A stretch of DNA of 64,000 nt. It comes from Bilabrum cf. latius. Taxonomy: Eukaryota; Bigyra: Bicosoecida; Bigyra; Bicosoecida. The stretch spans positions 310,001 through 374,000 of the forward strand of contig OZ237743.1 of assembly GCA_965178125.1 (NCBI GenBank), read 5' to 3'. The notes below the pieces were generated by a model. It ran no database searches, was not told the DNA's origin, and was given only the letters and a program-made list of their open reading frames with translations. This document shows, one piece after another, positions 23,340 to 34,458 of this stretch. The number at the start of each line of letters is the position of its first letter. The first letter of the stretch is position 1. The position numbers and the translations under genes are program-made.

Positions 23340-24952
23340 ATGGTGCACTATATGATACAAGAATAGCGCATACCGGATGCCTATCGCAGCCCGTACAGAA
23401 GCATCACCTCAATCGTGAGGAGCCAAGCAAGTTTTGCTGGTATCATCGCGAATAGCATCGCGTCTCATACACGGGGCTATAGCAAGTCTTGTACATGATA
23501 GTATTATGTCAGCATGTGTATTTACTCAAGTCTCTGCAGGTTTCATCTGACGGCATGCACGAGAGCTACAAGGAAGGCAGGAACGATTTTGCTCCCGAAT
23601 GCACGTCGTTTTGGCATTTCCTGTGGGCGATCAGGCAGGGGTACTCCAGCGCCACAATGCCTTCCGGGTCGGGCATGGCAGGCTTGAAGCAGCTGCTGGC
23701 GCTGCTGCCTTCGGATGGCATCCGGTTGAAGTCGCTGCGGCTTGTGGACGAGACGATCGATGTTTCGGTCGCCAGGTTGCTTTGCGAGATGGTATGTTTG
23801 GACGTGGAGGGCCATAGCTTGTCTTGCTTGCATCTGAAGGACTGCATGTGGAAGCCAGGCGCCATGGCAGCACTGGCTCCGTCGATGCTGCACTCGGGGA
23901 GGTCGAATCGCCTGGAAGCACTCCTATTGCAGAGCACTTCTGGCGAGCAATCGGTGAAAGGAGCCCCTCAAGATCTGTTCGAGTCGCTCGGGTAGGTGCT
24001 AGGAGACTCGCGGTGCAGCTTGTATGCGCTGAGTCTGGTGGGCATGCTCGGGTGGGACTCTTGGTCTGATACCACTGAAGGGCCAGCCTATGTTGGCCTG
24101 TATCGGCGGAATGCCCCGATAGCGAAGGGCATGCTGAGCAACAGAAGCATTCGGTATTTGTCGACTGGGGACTGCGTGGTGAACACAGAGCAGCTGGTCG
24201 CGTGGGCCGATGCTCTGGCCAAGCATCGCTGGTTACGGCAACTGCTGATTTCCTTCCGGACACACTCGCCGCAAGGATTTGTCACCTTCGGGGGTCCTGT
24301 AGCTAGGATCGTGCGTGAGAGCGAGAGTATCAGGCACCTGATGCTATTTTACAATGTTGAGAGGCATCGACGGCCTGAACTGCCACCATTGGACCTATTG
24401 CGGGCTGCAGTGAGGCAGAACAGAGCGCTGCTGTCGATGTCGATTGGATGGCACGGCAGTGAGTATCACAGAAGAAAGCAGCAATTTTACCGCTAGCACG
24501 ATGAAAACCTTGAGGCGGTGGTGGCCAATCCTTGGATGGTGTTCTACGACTGGTGCACGTTAGACTTGACCTACAAGAATGAGAATGTCGAGCCAGTGAT
24601 GTTGCCAAGGCTCCAAAAGTACCAATCCAGGCAGTCCAGGCTGTGGGCCTTGGTACAGCATAGGACCACTGCGCAGGCTCACCGGGATGCGAGGCTAGTG
24701 TGGCGAGCTGCAGCAGAGGGCAGGCCCCTAGAGTTGTTGAAGCGACTGAGGCTCGGGGTGATGGCAGGTGGGGCGGAACGGAAAGGGCTCGTGTCAGGCA
24801 GGTCATTAAACGCGGCGCAAGCAGCGGAGGCAGGTGGGCACATGGAATGTGCTCTGCTGGTGCGCCGGTCAGTAGCGCGGGAGCTGAACCGACGGGCAGT
24901 GTATTTTGGCAAGTTGGGATGCGTGCCAGGGTGTTCCTGCCTGGTGCTGTGA
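23340..24952 (+). CDS. LRR-A copy 3
   Basis: Exon 1 23340-23414, predicted intron 23415-23539, exon 2 23540-24952 ending in TGA. This copy diverges from copies 1 and 2 in the last third. At the segment EYHRR it reads K-Q(CAG)-Q(CAA)-FYR-Q(TAG, 24494-24496)-HDENLEA. Copy 1 reads L-Q(CAG)-TAG(3748)-FNR-CAG(3760)-HNMNLEA. The two glutamines therefore swap codons in both directions. Confidence 0.7.
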
Positions 24953-25488
24953 GCTGCAGCTTCCTACCAGAACCACGTTTACAAAGCCACACAATAATGT
25001 GCAGGGCTAGCACTTCGTAGTTTAGGGGACGAGTTGGTCAGCCCTCGTAGCCTGGAAGACCGAGGTCGGTCTCATGATATGCATTTCAATGAGAGTGTAG
25101 CTATGGTGCGGTGCACTCATTGACAGCACCATGTTGAGGACAGTAGATGCAAGTGCATCCCAGTGGGCAAGTGCAGCCGGACGGTCACTGCTGCGAGGAA
25201 GTAGCCAACGATGATGAACAAGGCGAACCCGGGGACCGGTTGAGGCAGGAGGAAAAGGTATCGGATGGGTGGCGCGGTGAGTCGCGTGGGGTGGAGATAG
25301 ACGATAGGATAGGATGACTTTGCGGAGAGAACCGTTCACTTGGCAAGGTAGGTGGATGGCAGGCGAGCCGCCAGTAGCAGAGATCCCACAGCCCAGGCAG
25401 GTACGCGTATCATGTAGATTGAATAGTCACCTGTGCAATGGCGCTTGGTAGCCAATGTACAAAGAAAGTTTGCCACTGCAAAGACAAC
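24953..25488. other. Spacer of unit 3, LRR-B absent
   Basis: In units 1, 2 and 4 LRR-A is followed by LRR-B. Here LRR-A copy 3 is followed within about 540 bases by the 3' end of a subtilase. The sequence is not repeated elsewhere in the window and I see no gene in it. LRR-B was either deleted or never present in this unit. Confidence 0.6.
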
Positions 25489-27453
25489 TCACGAGCTTTC
25501 AGGGACTTTAACACTGGTTTGCCAGACAAGCTTGCTCGGCAGGGACCAGGTGAAGTACCCACTCGGGGGACGCACGTGGATATACATCGTGTCAGTCACA
25601 GGAGACTTCACGAACCACCGTGCCCTCTCTTCTGAAACCTTGCATGACCTATACTTGGACATCGGCGTCCCGCGCAAGCCAGGCGCATCCTCCAGCGGTG
25701 CCCAGTGAGCCTGAAATGAGAAGGTGACAGGCCATGCAGCGGGATCAGCGATGAAGCTTGAGCAAGCAGGTATCTTCACGTTGATTGAAGCAAAGAATCC
25801 TTTCTGCACTCCATCCAGCACCCACGGGCAGTCGTCGTAGAGCTCCACCACGGCCCCAAACGAACCACCGGCTGACAGAAGCGCCCCGGATGCAGGGTAG
25901 CAGAGCGAGACAGATACGGTGGTAAACGACTCTGTTCGAGAGTCAGCTGCATTGCATTGCACACTGCCGCCTCGTTGCAGCTGTGCGGCTGTCCTACCGT
26001 CCTAATCACCACTTTCCCTATCCCTGTCTCTGTCCCTGCCCCCACTAAACTAGCTAGCACCAGTACCAGCACCAGCACCAGCACCAGCAGCACCAGCAGC
26101 AGCACCGACTCCACCAGAACTAGGAGCTCCGCTAACATCTGTAGTCAAAGAAGCCTCTTCAATGCGCGGACGAGCAGCACCTCCACCTCCACCTGTCTGA
26201 AAGCCTCGAAACATATCGTAGCTAAGCTCAACGGCGACAAGCAAGCCGCCATTGTGAAGGCCCAGCACTTTCTAGGCGGTGCTTGTTGAGGCAGAAGACG
26301 GGAGCTAAGGCGGGCGCTCACCGTCCGATGCGGTAACAGTTCCACGCGTTGCTTGTAGAACAACGCTCAACTACGGTTGAGCGCTATGTCCGCGTGCAGT
26401 GGATATGCTTGCTCTTTCCCGCACCGGCTTCAACTGCATCTCAAGGCTGGGGCTGTTCTCTGCATCTATACATTCGTCGGCTTCAAGTCGCTGAAAGCAG
26501 CCGCAGTGACAAGTCTTGTACACGTTGTGACAGGCTTGCTATCCAGTGTCGCCATCAGACGCTGGACACTGCGAGCACTCCTGCGGCAAAACTGCGTCAG
26601 CAGGGACACGCCACCGGTCCTGCTACTCCACTGCGCCAAGGATGATATTGGGATTGCCATCAATGAGGGTTAGGCGGAGTCTCTCAGAAGCTGTCACCGT
26701 ACGTGTAGCAGTAGGGTATGGCACTGGTAGAACCGCTTCCTCTAGTTCAGCATCTCGAGCGTTCGCATGAAGCAGGTGAATAGCCGGGCCACTGTCAGCT
26801 CGAAGGATTTGCAGGCCTGATGCCACGATTGTGAGGGCCCTGGCCACCTTTGGGGCTGCGTATGAGGTTCCTCGGGACTGGCCTGTTCGAACTGCGACAG
26901 AGTATACGTCGTCCTCAACCGGATTTGGGTCAACACGCCCACCAGCACACCCGGGAGTAGGTGCACGTCCATCGCTCTCCCGCGGGCATGTGCCGCTTTT
27001 TTCTAGTGCTATATCTGGAGTTGCTTCCTCATTCGCAAATATTGTCACTTCAGGGCCCCAGTTTGACATCCATGACATGCGAATTTCTCCGCGAGTGGTA
27101 GAGCGTGGATCGTACGCCTCAGCAGAACCGACACAAATGGTCGTGGACAAAACGCAAGGCGTTGTGACCCTCCCTTCCTCACGTGTCGCTCTTGGCGAGG
27201 CCGGAAGGGGGCTCCGAATGACTTGAAAGCCGTTGTTGCCTGCCGCAACAGACGCCACAAAACCAAAGTCACGAAGTATATGCAGGGACCTGTCGTGCTC
27301 CTTGATCGCTGGGTCGCCAGCCTTTGTGTCGATCTCTACGGAGATTTGGACCACTCCAAGCATGGACCCCTTTCTAAATGCGGACCCACGGGCGGCTTTG
27401 ATGACGGCCTGAATGCGCTGTGCCATCCCCTCGACGACGGCCAAACCCCATCC
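25489..27453 (-). pseudogene. Subtilase copy 3, 3' part, split by a retrotransposon
   Basis: 655 codons (TAG as Gln) from GWGLAVVEGMAQ to TGA. It holds the oxyanion Asn (AAGNNGF), the catalytic Ser (RGTSYAAP), a shorter Ala-Gly linker and the C-terminal domain. It is a diverged paralogue of copies 1 and 2. The 5' part lies at 31645-33582. Joining base 31645 to base 27453 on the - strand gives ...SRQTFI plus GWGLAVVE in frame, matching ...ASVIGWGLAMIE of copy 1. The gene was therefore intact before the insertion, with 1301 codons in total. Confidence 0.8.
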
Positions 27454-27714
27454 TGGTATTAAGGAGACAGAGTCTGATTCGTTGTTGACGTCAAATGAGA
27501 TGATAAGCGTCTGTGCGATGAGGATGGCTCTGCGAAGAAGGAGAACGCCGCAACACCTTATCCGTAGGTGGGAAGAGGAATTGTAGCGTTAGACATCGTA
27601 ATCTGATTAACGGAAGAGGCAGGCCACGAAGAGTGGAGGTTGGCATTTCTCCAGTCAATCGCCTCCATTCGGGGTGGAAGAGCTCAGGACTGACAGATCG
27701 TCTTGAATTCTTTT
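27454..27714. repeat. Split direct repeat A1
   Basis: 261 bp, repeated at 31222-31482 with one difference that I noticed (CTTATCC versus CTTGTCC). It forms the left end of the retrotransposon. Confidence 0.9.
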
Positions 27715-27895
27715 TGTTGTGGTCTCATGGCAGCTCTGCAAGCCAGTAGTGGACCGTAAGCGGCCCCTGCTGTCCTTCGCAGCGTGTCAGGTGCTACATC
27801 GAGGCATCGGGAACAATCATTCCCACGCCTTGGTGGATCCCACTGCCGGGGGCAGTGGTTGGGTCCTCCGAGCCTGGAGCTCGGAGAGGTAGGGC

Positions 27896-30145
27896 GTGAG
27901 TTCAGATCTGAGCAGTTCTCCATCGGAGGAGGACGAGCTGCTGGGCTCAAGCCAAGGAAATACGTGGGGCACTTCTGACTGGGCCGAATGGCTATCCGCC
28001 TCGTCTGTCGTGCCAGTGGAACCGTGGGTTCCTAGCAGTTGGGATGACTCAGCTGCGCCATCGCAAACGTGGGCAGCCTGGATGCGATCCCTGCAGGATG
28101 CGGAGGGGCGCAGTCGTGCCAAAGAGGCACCGCCAGCGCTTGGTAGACAGCACCAGCGACTGGTGGCCCACCTGACAGCGGACCCCATGGTGCTCACGGG
28201 CGACCCCGAAGCAGCACGCGCCACCAGAGCGAAGCAGGTGCAGTGGGCTACGTACCTGCGTGCAGCGTGCCCGCCTCGTACCTTCCGAGCCAAGGACTGG
28301 AAGGCCATGTCACCGGCTGAGCGGACGCTGTGTGGATTTGCCCACGGTTTCCCGATGGGCCGCACAGCAGCTGTCCAGCAGCAGGTCAAGCTGCCGACAA
28401 ACTCCATCCCGACTGAGGCTGCGGCTGCAGTGCACTGCGAGCTGGGAGCCAGCCTGCGTGAGTCGCGTCGGTTGGCCATCGCAGCGTCATCTGCACCGAG
28501 CACCCCGGTAAGCGCGGTGGTGGCGATCCCTAAGAAGAAGGTTGGCGACTATCGGCTCTTGCTGGATGCATCGGACAAGCGGGCGGGCACCCTGTTGGGG
28601 GCCAACGTGGCAGTCGAATACGAGCGCTGGACGAGTGCCCCGATGGCATCGATCGGCGAGCTGATGCGCAAGGCCGTGCGCATCTCGCAGCACACCTCCG
28701 AGCCCCTGGCGGGCCTGACAATTGACCTCAGCAAGGCCTTCTGGTAGTTCCCGCTGGCTGTTGGTGACATTCCGTATCAGCAATTGCGCATCGGCGACAT
28801 GGTGCTGCTCGGCACGCGCCTCGGCATGGGCAACAAGAGCAGCCCTGGTCACGTCACCACGGCGACGACATGCTTCGGTGACGCCTTTGAGGAGCGCTGG
28901 AATTTCGATCCTGTGCGGCCCACGACTGCAACGTCGACCTTCGTGGATGATTTTGGTTTAGTGGCACCGTTGACGCGGATTGATCACTTGGCCATGTAGT
29001 TCGTGCATGATGCTGCGCGAGTGGGCCTCCAAGTCAGCGAGTCGAAAGCACTGGAAGTGGGCACCCCGGGGCCTCGGTTCGATTTCCTGGGGTACACGGT
29101 AGCGCTGGATGAGTTCAAGGTGTACGTGCAGCCGTCCAAGGTCACGAAGGCGGTCGGGCTCATTGACGGCATCTTGGGGGCCACCCAGGCTGGGATCCGT
29201 CGGTCAACGGGAGAATCGCTGGTGGGCCTGCTGTGCTACGTGGCAGAAGCCATCCTGCCTGCCAAACCGCGCTGCAGACCTCTGTTCTCGTGGCTGCATG
29301 CCAACGAGCACGCCTCGGTACTCTCCGTTCCAGCCGAGGTTCAGCGGACCCTGCGATGGTGGCGACATGCCCTGCTGCACCAGGATGGCCGCTCGTTCCC
29401 GCGACAGCACGATCCCGAACGCGATCCAGTGATGTTCACGGACGCATCGCTGCATGGATGGGGTGGCTACTTGGTCTGGCCCTCAGGTGCCACGTAGGCC
29501 ATCTACGGCACGTGGCCGGATTCTACCTGCCTACTGTCCAACGACATCTCGGCTCTCGAACTCGGATGCATTGAGATCCTGTGTGATCAGTGGAAGAACG
29601 AACTGCGGGGACATGTGTTGCTTGTGCGGTGTGACAACTCCGCCTCTGTGCATTGTTTGCGTCGTGGGTTTTGTCGTAGTGTCCGCATGGCTCGCATCCT
29701 CTCTGACCTGTTCACCACCCTCTGCTCCCACGACGTGTAGGTTTGGAGCCGGCACATACCAGGGTTAGAGAACACCTGGGCCGACCGCTTGTCCAGGGAA
29801 GGTCACCCGACAAACTTGCCGCCGCACTGGGCATCGGTGAGGGAGCTCCCGACGCCTACGAGGACTTGGTCGAACTTGCGGCCATCAAGGCCGCCTCGAG
29901 CATCGAGGCGAATGGCACCACGGCACTTCGGCACTGGGCAGCGTACGGCCGCAGATACGGCCTCGACCTGGCGCCACCGGCCTTTGGCTCCATCGGTCCG
30001 GCACGCAACGAGGCCTTCGAAGTGGAACTCGGCAGATTCATCACGTACGTGGCGGCGGCCGAGCCGGGCATCAGCGGCGCCTCCGCAAGCCAGTACGCAG
30101 CGCAAGTGGCGTCCTTGTACAAACGACTAGGAGGAGTCGCAGTGA
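27896..30145 (+). CDS. Reverse transcriptase and RNase H polyprotein of the retrotransposon
   Basis: 750 codons to TGA with five TAGs as Gln. After an acidic N-terminal region comes the RT domain: VVAIPKKKVGDYRLLLD, then DLSKAFW-TAG-FPLAV, where most RTs have Gln (TAG 28745-28747), and the catalytic box FVDDFG. RNase H follows with FTDASLHGWGG, ALELGCIEI and VRCDNSASVH, and a tail WSRHIPGLENTWADRLSR. The C-terminal portion overlaps the recombinase frame in another register. The start is uncertain, since no clear ATG is present and the frame stays open upstream through a TAG at 27890. Confidence 0.85.
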
Positions 30146-30993
30146 AAGGACTCGGTGACTTTGGCCATGCAGTGGCCAGGCACTACACGGCAGCCAAGCC
30201 AACCCTTGCGAGTCTGCACCGCACGCCCATCCCGTTGTCGGCAGTGCGGCGCTTCTTTGAGTTCCAGCCATCCACCCCCGGCGAAAGTGCGGCCCAGTTG
30301 GCGGGTGCACTGGCCTTTGGGGGGACCATGCGCCTGGGCGAGGCCACCGGAGAGGCACGGGCTGCCTCTGACCCGCATCGCCTCAGGCATGTATCCTGGG
30401 CAATCGAGGACAATCAGGTGATCAGCTGCTCCCTGCACCTGCGGTTCACCAAGGCGGGTGGACCAGCCACGGTGGCTATTGCAGCCCGATCCCCTGTGTA
30501 GGTGGACGAAGGCGGGGTACAGGGCAGCACATGCTGCCCTGTTTACCTTCTCGTCCGGCACGTCGTGACAAGGTTGACCTCGGCGGGAATCCCGGTCACC
30601 TCGCCCCACCACCTGCACAACGCCTGCCAGAACAGTCAGGTGTTGTTGTTCCCGGAGATCGCATCGCCAGGTCGCCGTAAGACGCGGCACATCGTCGCAG
30701 CCGATGTCGTACGCCTGGTGCGGAGCTGTGCAAGCCACCACGATGATGCGAGTGGGTGGCATGGGCACAGTTTCCGCATCACCAGCACCACCACAATGGT
30801 GCGACTGGGCATCGAGCACGGCATTGTGCAGCGTCTTGGACGGTGGGCTTCCACCAAGAGCATGAACACCTACATCCGGCAGGAGGCCGACGGGCTGCCA
30901 GCGATCGATATTGGTTGGACGCACCTTGAGCTGCAGCGAGCACCACAGGCGGCGCTGCTCGAGGCGGTGGCACAAGCTCGGGCGTCCGACTAA
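29743..30993 (+). CDS. Tyrosine recombinase of the retrotransposon
   Basis: 417 codons to TAA with one TAG as Gln (30499-30501). The N-terminal SAM-like core-binding region covers about residues 30-130. The catalytic region shows the first Arg (FGGTMRLGEAT), the HxxR box (HSFRIT), GRW, and the nucleophile Tyr in MNTYIR. It overlaps the 3' end of the RT frame in the +1 register, as in other DIRS-type elements. It would integrate the circular DNA copy without target duplication, as the insertion site here shows. Translation start is unclear. Confidence 0.85.
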
Positions 30994-31076
30994 TCCCAAC
31001 TAACTTGGAGACACTTTGCTTTGCTTCAACGAGACCACCCTCTGCAACCTCCCGTAAGGAAGATATGGTAAGACAT

Positions 31077-31221
31077 GGAGAATTCGTTGTGTGTCTCCGC
31101 TGGTGGACAAATCCATCGGTGGATTCAGGCACATGGCGACGGCTCTGTGTTCGATGCCATGTCTGGTTGTATTTGGGCGGTTGAGTCTGTAAAAGAAGCT
31201 TTCATGGAAGTCACGATGTCA
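31077..31221. repeat. Split direct repeat B1
   Basis: 145 bp, repeated at 31500-31644. It lies directly against A2, giving the internal copy of the element's end-to-start junction. Confidence 0.9.
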
Positions 31222-31482
31222 TGGTATTAAGGAGACAGAGTCTGATTCGTTGTTGACGTCAAATGAGATGATAAGCGTCTGTGCGATGAGGATGGCTCTG
31301 CGAAGAAGGAGAACGCCGCAACACCTTGTCCGTAGGTGGGAAGAGGAATTGTAGCGTTAGACATCGTAATCTGATTAACGGAAGAGGCAGGCCACGAAGA
31401 GTGGAGGTTGGCATTTCTCCAGTCAATCGCCTCCATTCGGGGTGGAAGAGCTCAGGACTGACAGATCGTCTTGAATTCTTTT
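31222..31482. repeat. Split direct repeat A2
   Basis: Second copy of A1. Followed by a GC-rich 17-base spacer (31483-31499) and then B2. Confidence 0.9.
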
Positions 31483-31499
31483 CCCACCCGCCCGGGCCC

Positions 31500-31644
31500 G
31501 GAGAATTCGTTGTGTGTCTCCGCTGGTGGACAAATCCATCGGTGGATTCAGGCACATGGCGACGGCTCTGTGTTCGATGCCATGTCTGGTTGTATTTGGG
31601 CGGTTGAGTCTGTAAAAGAAGCTTTCATGGAAGTCACGATGTCA
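31500..31644. repeat. Split direct repeat B2, right end of the retrotransposon
   Basis: Second copy of B1. Its last bases GATGTCA border host sequence GATAAATG of the subtilase gene. Confidence 0.9.
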
Positions 31645-33582
31645 GATAAATGTCTAGCGGCTGCCAGGCGGTGAGGAATCTGATGAGCCACACCGGGCTC
31701 CTACGTCAGGCTAATGGGGAAGAGTCAGCTGCATCTCGGTGCACTTTCCTATAGCATCCCACCTGTGACTGTCAATCTTGATCGGAACCACGATCGAATG
31801 GGTGCCTCTTGCTGCCTCGGTCGCCACCTTGGTCCCGTGGGTGTCTCTGATATCATAGGGCATGTAGGCCTTGCCTTCGCGGCCAGGTACTGGCTTTGAG
31901 GATTCAGCAGGAACCGCATCTGGCTCCCTCATGGCTGCACCTCGTGCTACTCGACTCGTGGACCCTGGCTCCACGTGACCGCCCGCAATCACGAAGATCT
32001 CTTCCTCCAGTCCAGTGAAGTCTCGGTTCAGCTGAAACTCCTCGTACGTGTACACGACCGCTTCGTCCAGCACAAAGACAACCTGGTACTGACTCATTGC
32101 GCTGACAACCTAGTCATCGATCTCACCTGCATCGGCAACATCGGTAGGATCCGTTTCGCCAGCATCGGCATCCTCACCGCCAGCAACAGCAGTAGCAGAC
32201 GAAGCTGAAGCACCTGCATCAGCTGCTGCTGCAGCCGCTCCTCCAGCGCCAACATCGCTTGCAGCACGATCTCGTACTGGAGGATCGTCTAGGCGATAGA
32301 ATGGGTTTACAATTGAGTACTCAGCTACGCCATCGCCTGCACCACTGCTTCGGTCGCCCGCTGAAGCAGCACCACCGGAGGCAGAACCTGTGCCTGCACC
32401 AGCATGACTGTCGGCTGAGGATGCTCCAGTCCCAGCCGAGCTGACAGGTGGCACTGGCTTGTGCACGCCATCAAGCAATGGAACACTCCCAGCCTTTGAT
32501 AGTTCTGAGGTCTGAACAAGCTCAACTCCAGTCACGCTGCTTTTGCCATTTGAAGAGACAGCTCGTGGTCTATGCTGCGACAAACTAGCTACGTCGTGCA
32601 GCTGCGAATGTGGCCGCACAGTTTCTACCGTACTAGCGGTCCCACCGGAGCATACACAGCCAGAGCACGACTCCTCGCTGCCGCGCAGACCTGCCAGCTT
32701 CACGGGGTGGTCAGGGTAGTGCGCCCGCACCAGCCCGCTCTTCACGATGAGTGCCTGCACCGTGGATCCCACACACGCTGCCATGCCGATGGACGACGGC
32801 TGAGGGATGAAGGCCCCGCTAGACATGCTGGCCTTGCCCAGCTGCTGAATGCCGCGCAGCACCTCTATCACAGCGCCAAGGTCAGCTGTAGCCGGCTTGG
32901 GGGACGCGAGCTGGTAGGCGAGCTTGTGCCATGCGGTGTGGGCGAAGCTCCGGGGAGCTCCATGCTGGTCGTTGCGATCCGGTCCGGGCGCGTAGCCGTT
33001 GATGTCGAGGTGCTGGATGTACTGCAGCCCGCCGTCCTGGGTCTCTGTGCCTCGGGCCAGTCGGTCGAGGTGGGCGGCGGCAGTAGCGAGGGCGGTCCTC
33101 TTGGCCTCTGCTGCCACGAGGCCCCACACCATCTCGGTGTCCGGGTGGCGGCTGCTGCTTGTCGCGAATGCCGAGGACTGCAGAGCGGCCTGCACCTGGC
33201 ACAGGGGCTTGAGGACAGGGGCGGCGTTGCCCGGCAGGCTGGTCATGGCAGCGAGCTTGCGGGCGCATCCAGCCGCGAAGCTCTGCAGGCCGAGCAGGTG
33301 AGCGGATGCACCGCTCGAGGTGGCGGCGCCGTCCGTGTGCTTGATGCCGTCGGCATCAGGAGCATCCGCGTGCTGCAGCTCATGCAGCGCTTCGATCAGC
33401 CCGCTCGCGGCGTCGTGCATGGCCTTGCCGACCTCTCTCGGGTCCATGTCCGTGACGAAGTCGACGAAGCGCTCCGCCGACAGCTCCTGTCCTTGATCCA
33501 TCCAGTACATCATGTGCTTGCATTGATCATGCGCAGGCTGGGAGTCGGGCGCTGCAGGCGGATCGGGCTTGGATTTCCCCAT
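31645..33582 (-). pseudogene. Subtilase copy 3, 5' part
   Basis: 646 codons from MGKSKPDPP to the insertion point. It holds the N-terminal domain (near identical to copies 1 and 2 up to about residue 330), an Ala/Gly/Asp-rich stretch not in the other copies, and the catalytic Asp (VVFVLDEAV) and His (DTHGTKVA) regions. The Asp and His are separated from the Asn and Ser by the retrotransposon, so a full protease cannot be made unless the element is spliced or excised. Confidence 0.8.
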
Positions 33583-33675
33583 TGTGAGAGGCTGCTGATT
33601 GTGGGTTCGCGCGGCGTTGGGGCCCGCATCGTCTGCGATGAGAGCGAAGTCGGCGCAAACATACGATGTCTTACT

Positions 33676-33885
33676 TCATATGATCAGCGAGCTAGCAAAG
33701 GAAGCCAATAATCTCTCACTGGCGTCTGACGGCATTGCGTCGAGCTTGGGATCAATAACCGACGGAGACTTCTTGAGCTCGGTTGTCCGAGTCCTGCGGC
33801 GCACTCGGTGGGCTCTCGATGGCGAGTCACCCAGAGCTAATGGCAACAGCACTGTGAGCAGACAAAGCGATGCCAGCGTGCGCAT
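33676..33885 (-). CDS. Signal-peptide-bearing short frame upstream of subtilase copy 3
   Basis: 69 residues with the same signal peptide and Arg-rich segment as at 10899-11108, with a few substitutions. The TGA and the register relative to the subtilase are kept. Conservation in a diverged unit argues that it is translated. Confidence 0.5.
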   Translation of the reverse strand: MRTLASLCLLTVLLPLALGDSPSRAHRVRRRTRTTELKKSPSVIDPKLDAMPSDASERLLASFASSLII

Positions 33886-34458
33886 GGTAGCTGGAAATGA
33901 GTGGTTCTACCGGTCGCATGTGTGATGCGTAGCGACCAACTCGGAATATTGCACCTTGATCGGAATGGCGTGCATGGCGCCATGAACATCGGATGATAAG
34001 CTTTTAGTTGTAATCATGGTCTATGCACATCGTATGAAGGGCACGCATGGAGCCGAGGCATGCATGAGACCTGGGTGGAGGTAAATTCAGATACAAACGC
34101 GAAGATGCGATATATTGGGGAACGCTTGGGCTGCATGTCCTTCTTCATGGTACATTGGCAATCTGTGTTTGTTCTATATGTGCTGCTTCGAGTGTCGGTA
34201 AGAGCGAGCAGGCGCTATCACTGATTGCTCGAAGTCTGACCAGGACCCAAGCTGCTGGCAGGAGCAAGTGGGCCCGAAGATCTGCAGCCATGACAAGTGT
34301 TGGGGGGGTGTATTGTATTACGCTGATATGATCGATTGTATCGTGGTCCTCCGGCCAGTCGCAGTCGTGTCCACTCTATTGATGCCCTCGCAAGAACTTG
34401 GGCTGCTGCTTGCAGGATACGCACAATGCCAGCTGCGCACCTGGCATGAGCGAACACA

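Larger units (their letters stand above)
27454..31644 (+). mobile_element. Tyrosine-recombinase (DIRS order, Ngaro/PAT-like) retrotransposon
   Basis: A 4191-bp element with split direct repeats in the order A1 (27454-27714), genes, B1 (31077-31221), A2 (31222-31482), B2 (31500-31644). It carries overlapping reverse transcriptase/RNase H and tyrosine recombinase frames. Its end and start abut seamlessly at the internal B1-A2 junction (GATGTCA followed by TGGTATTA), as expected for a circular intermediate. No target duplication is needed: removing it restores the subtilase frame exactly. Its genes use TAG as Gln, so it is adapted to the host code. Confidence 0.9.
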
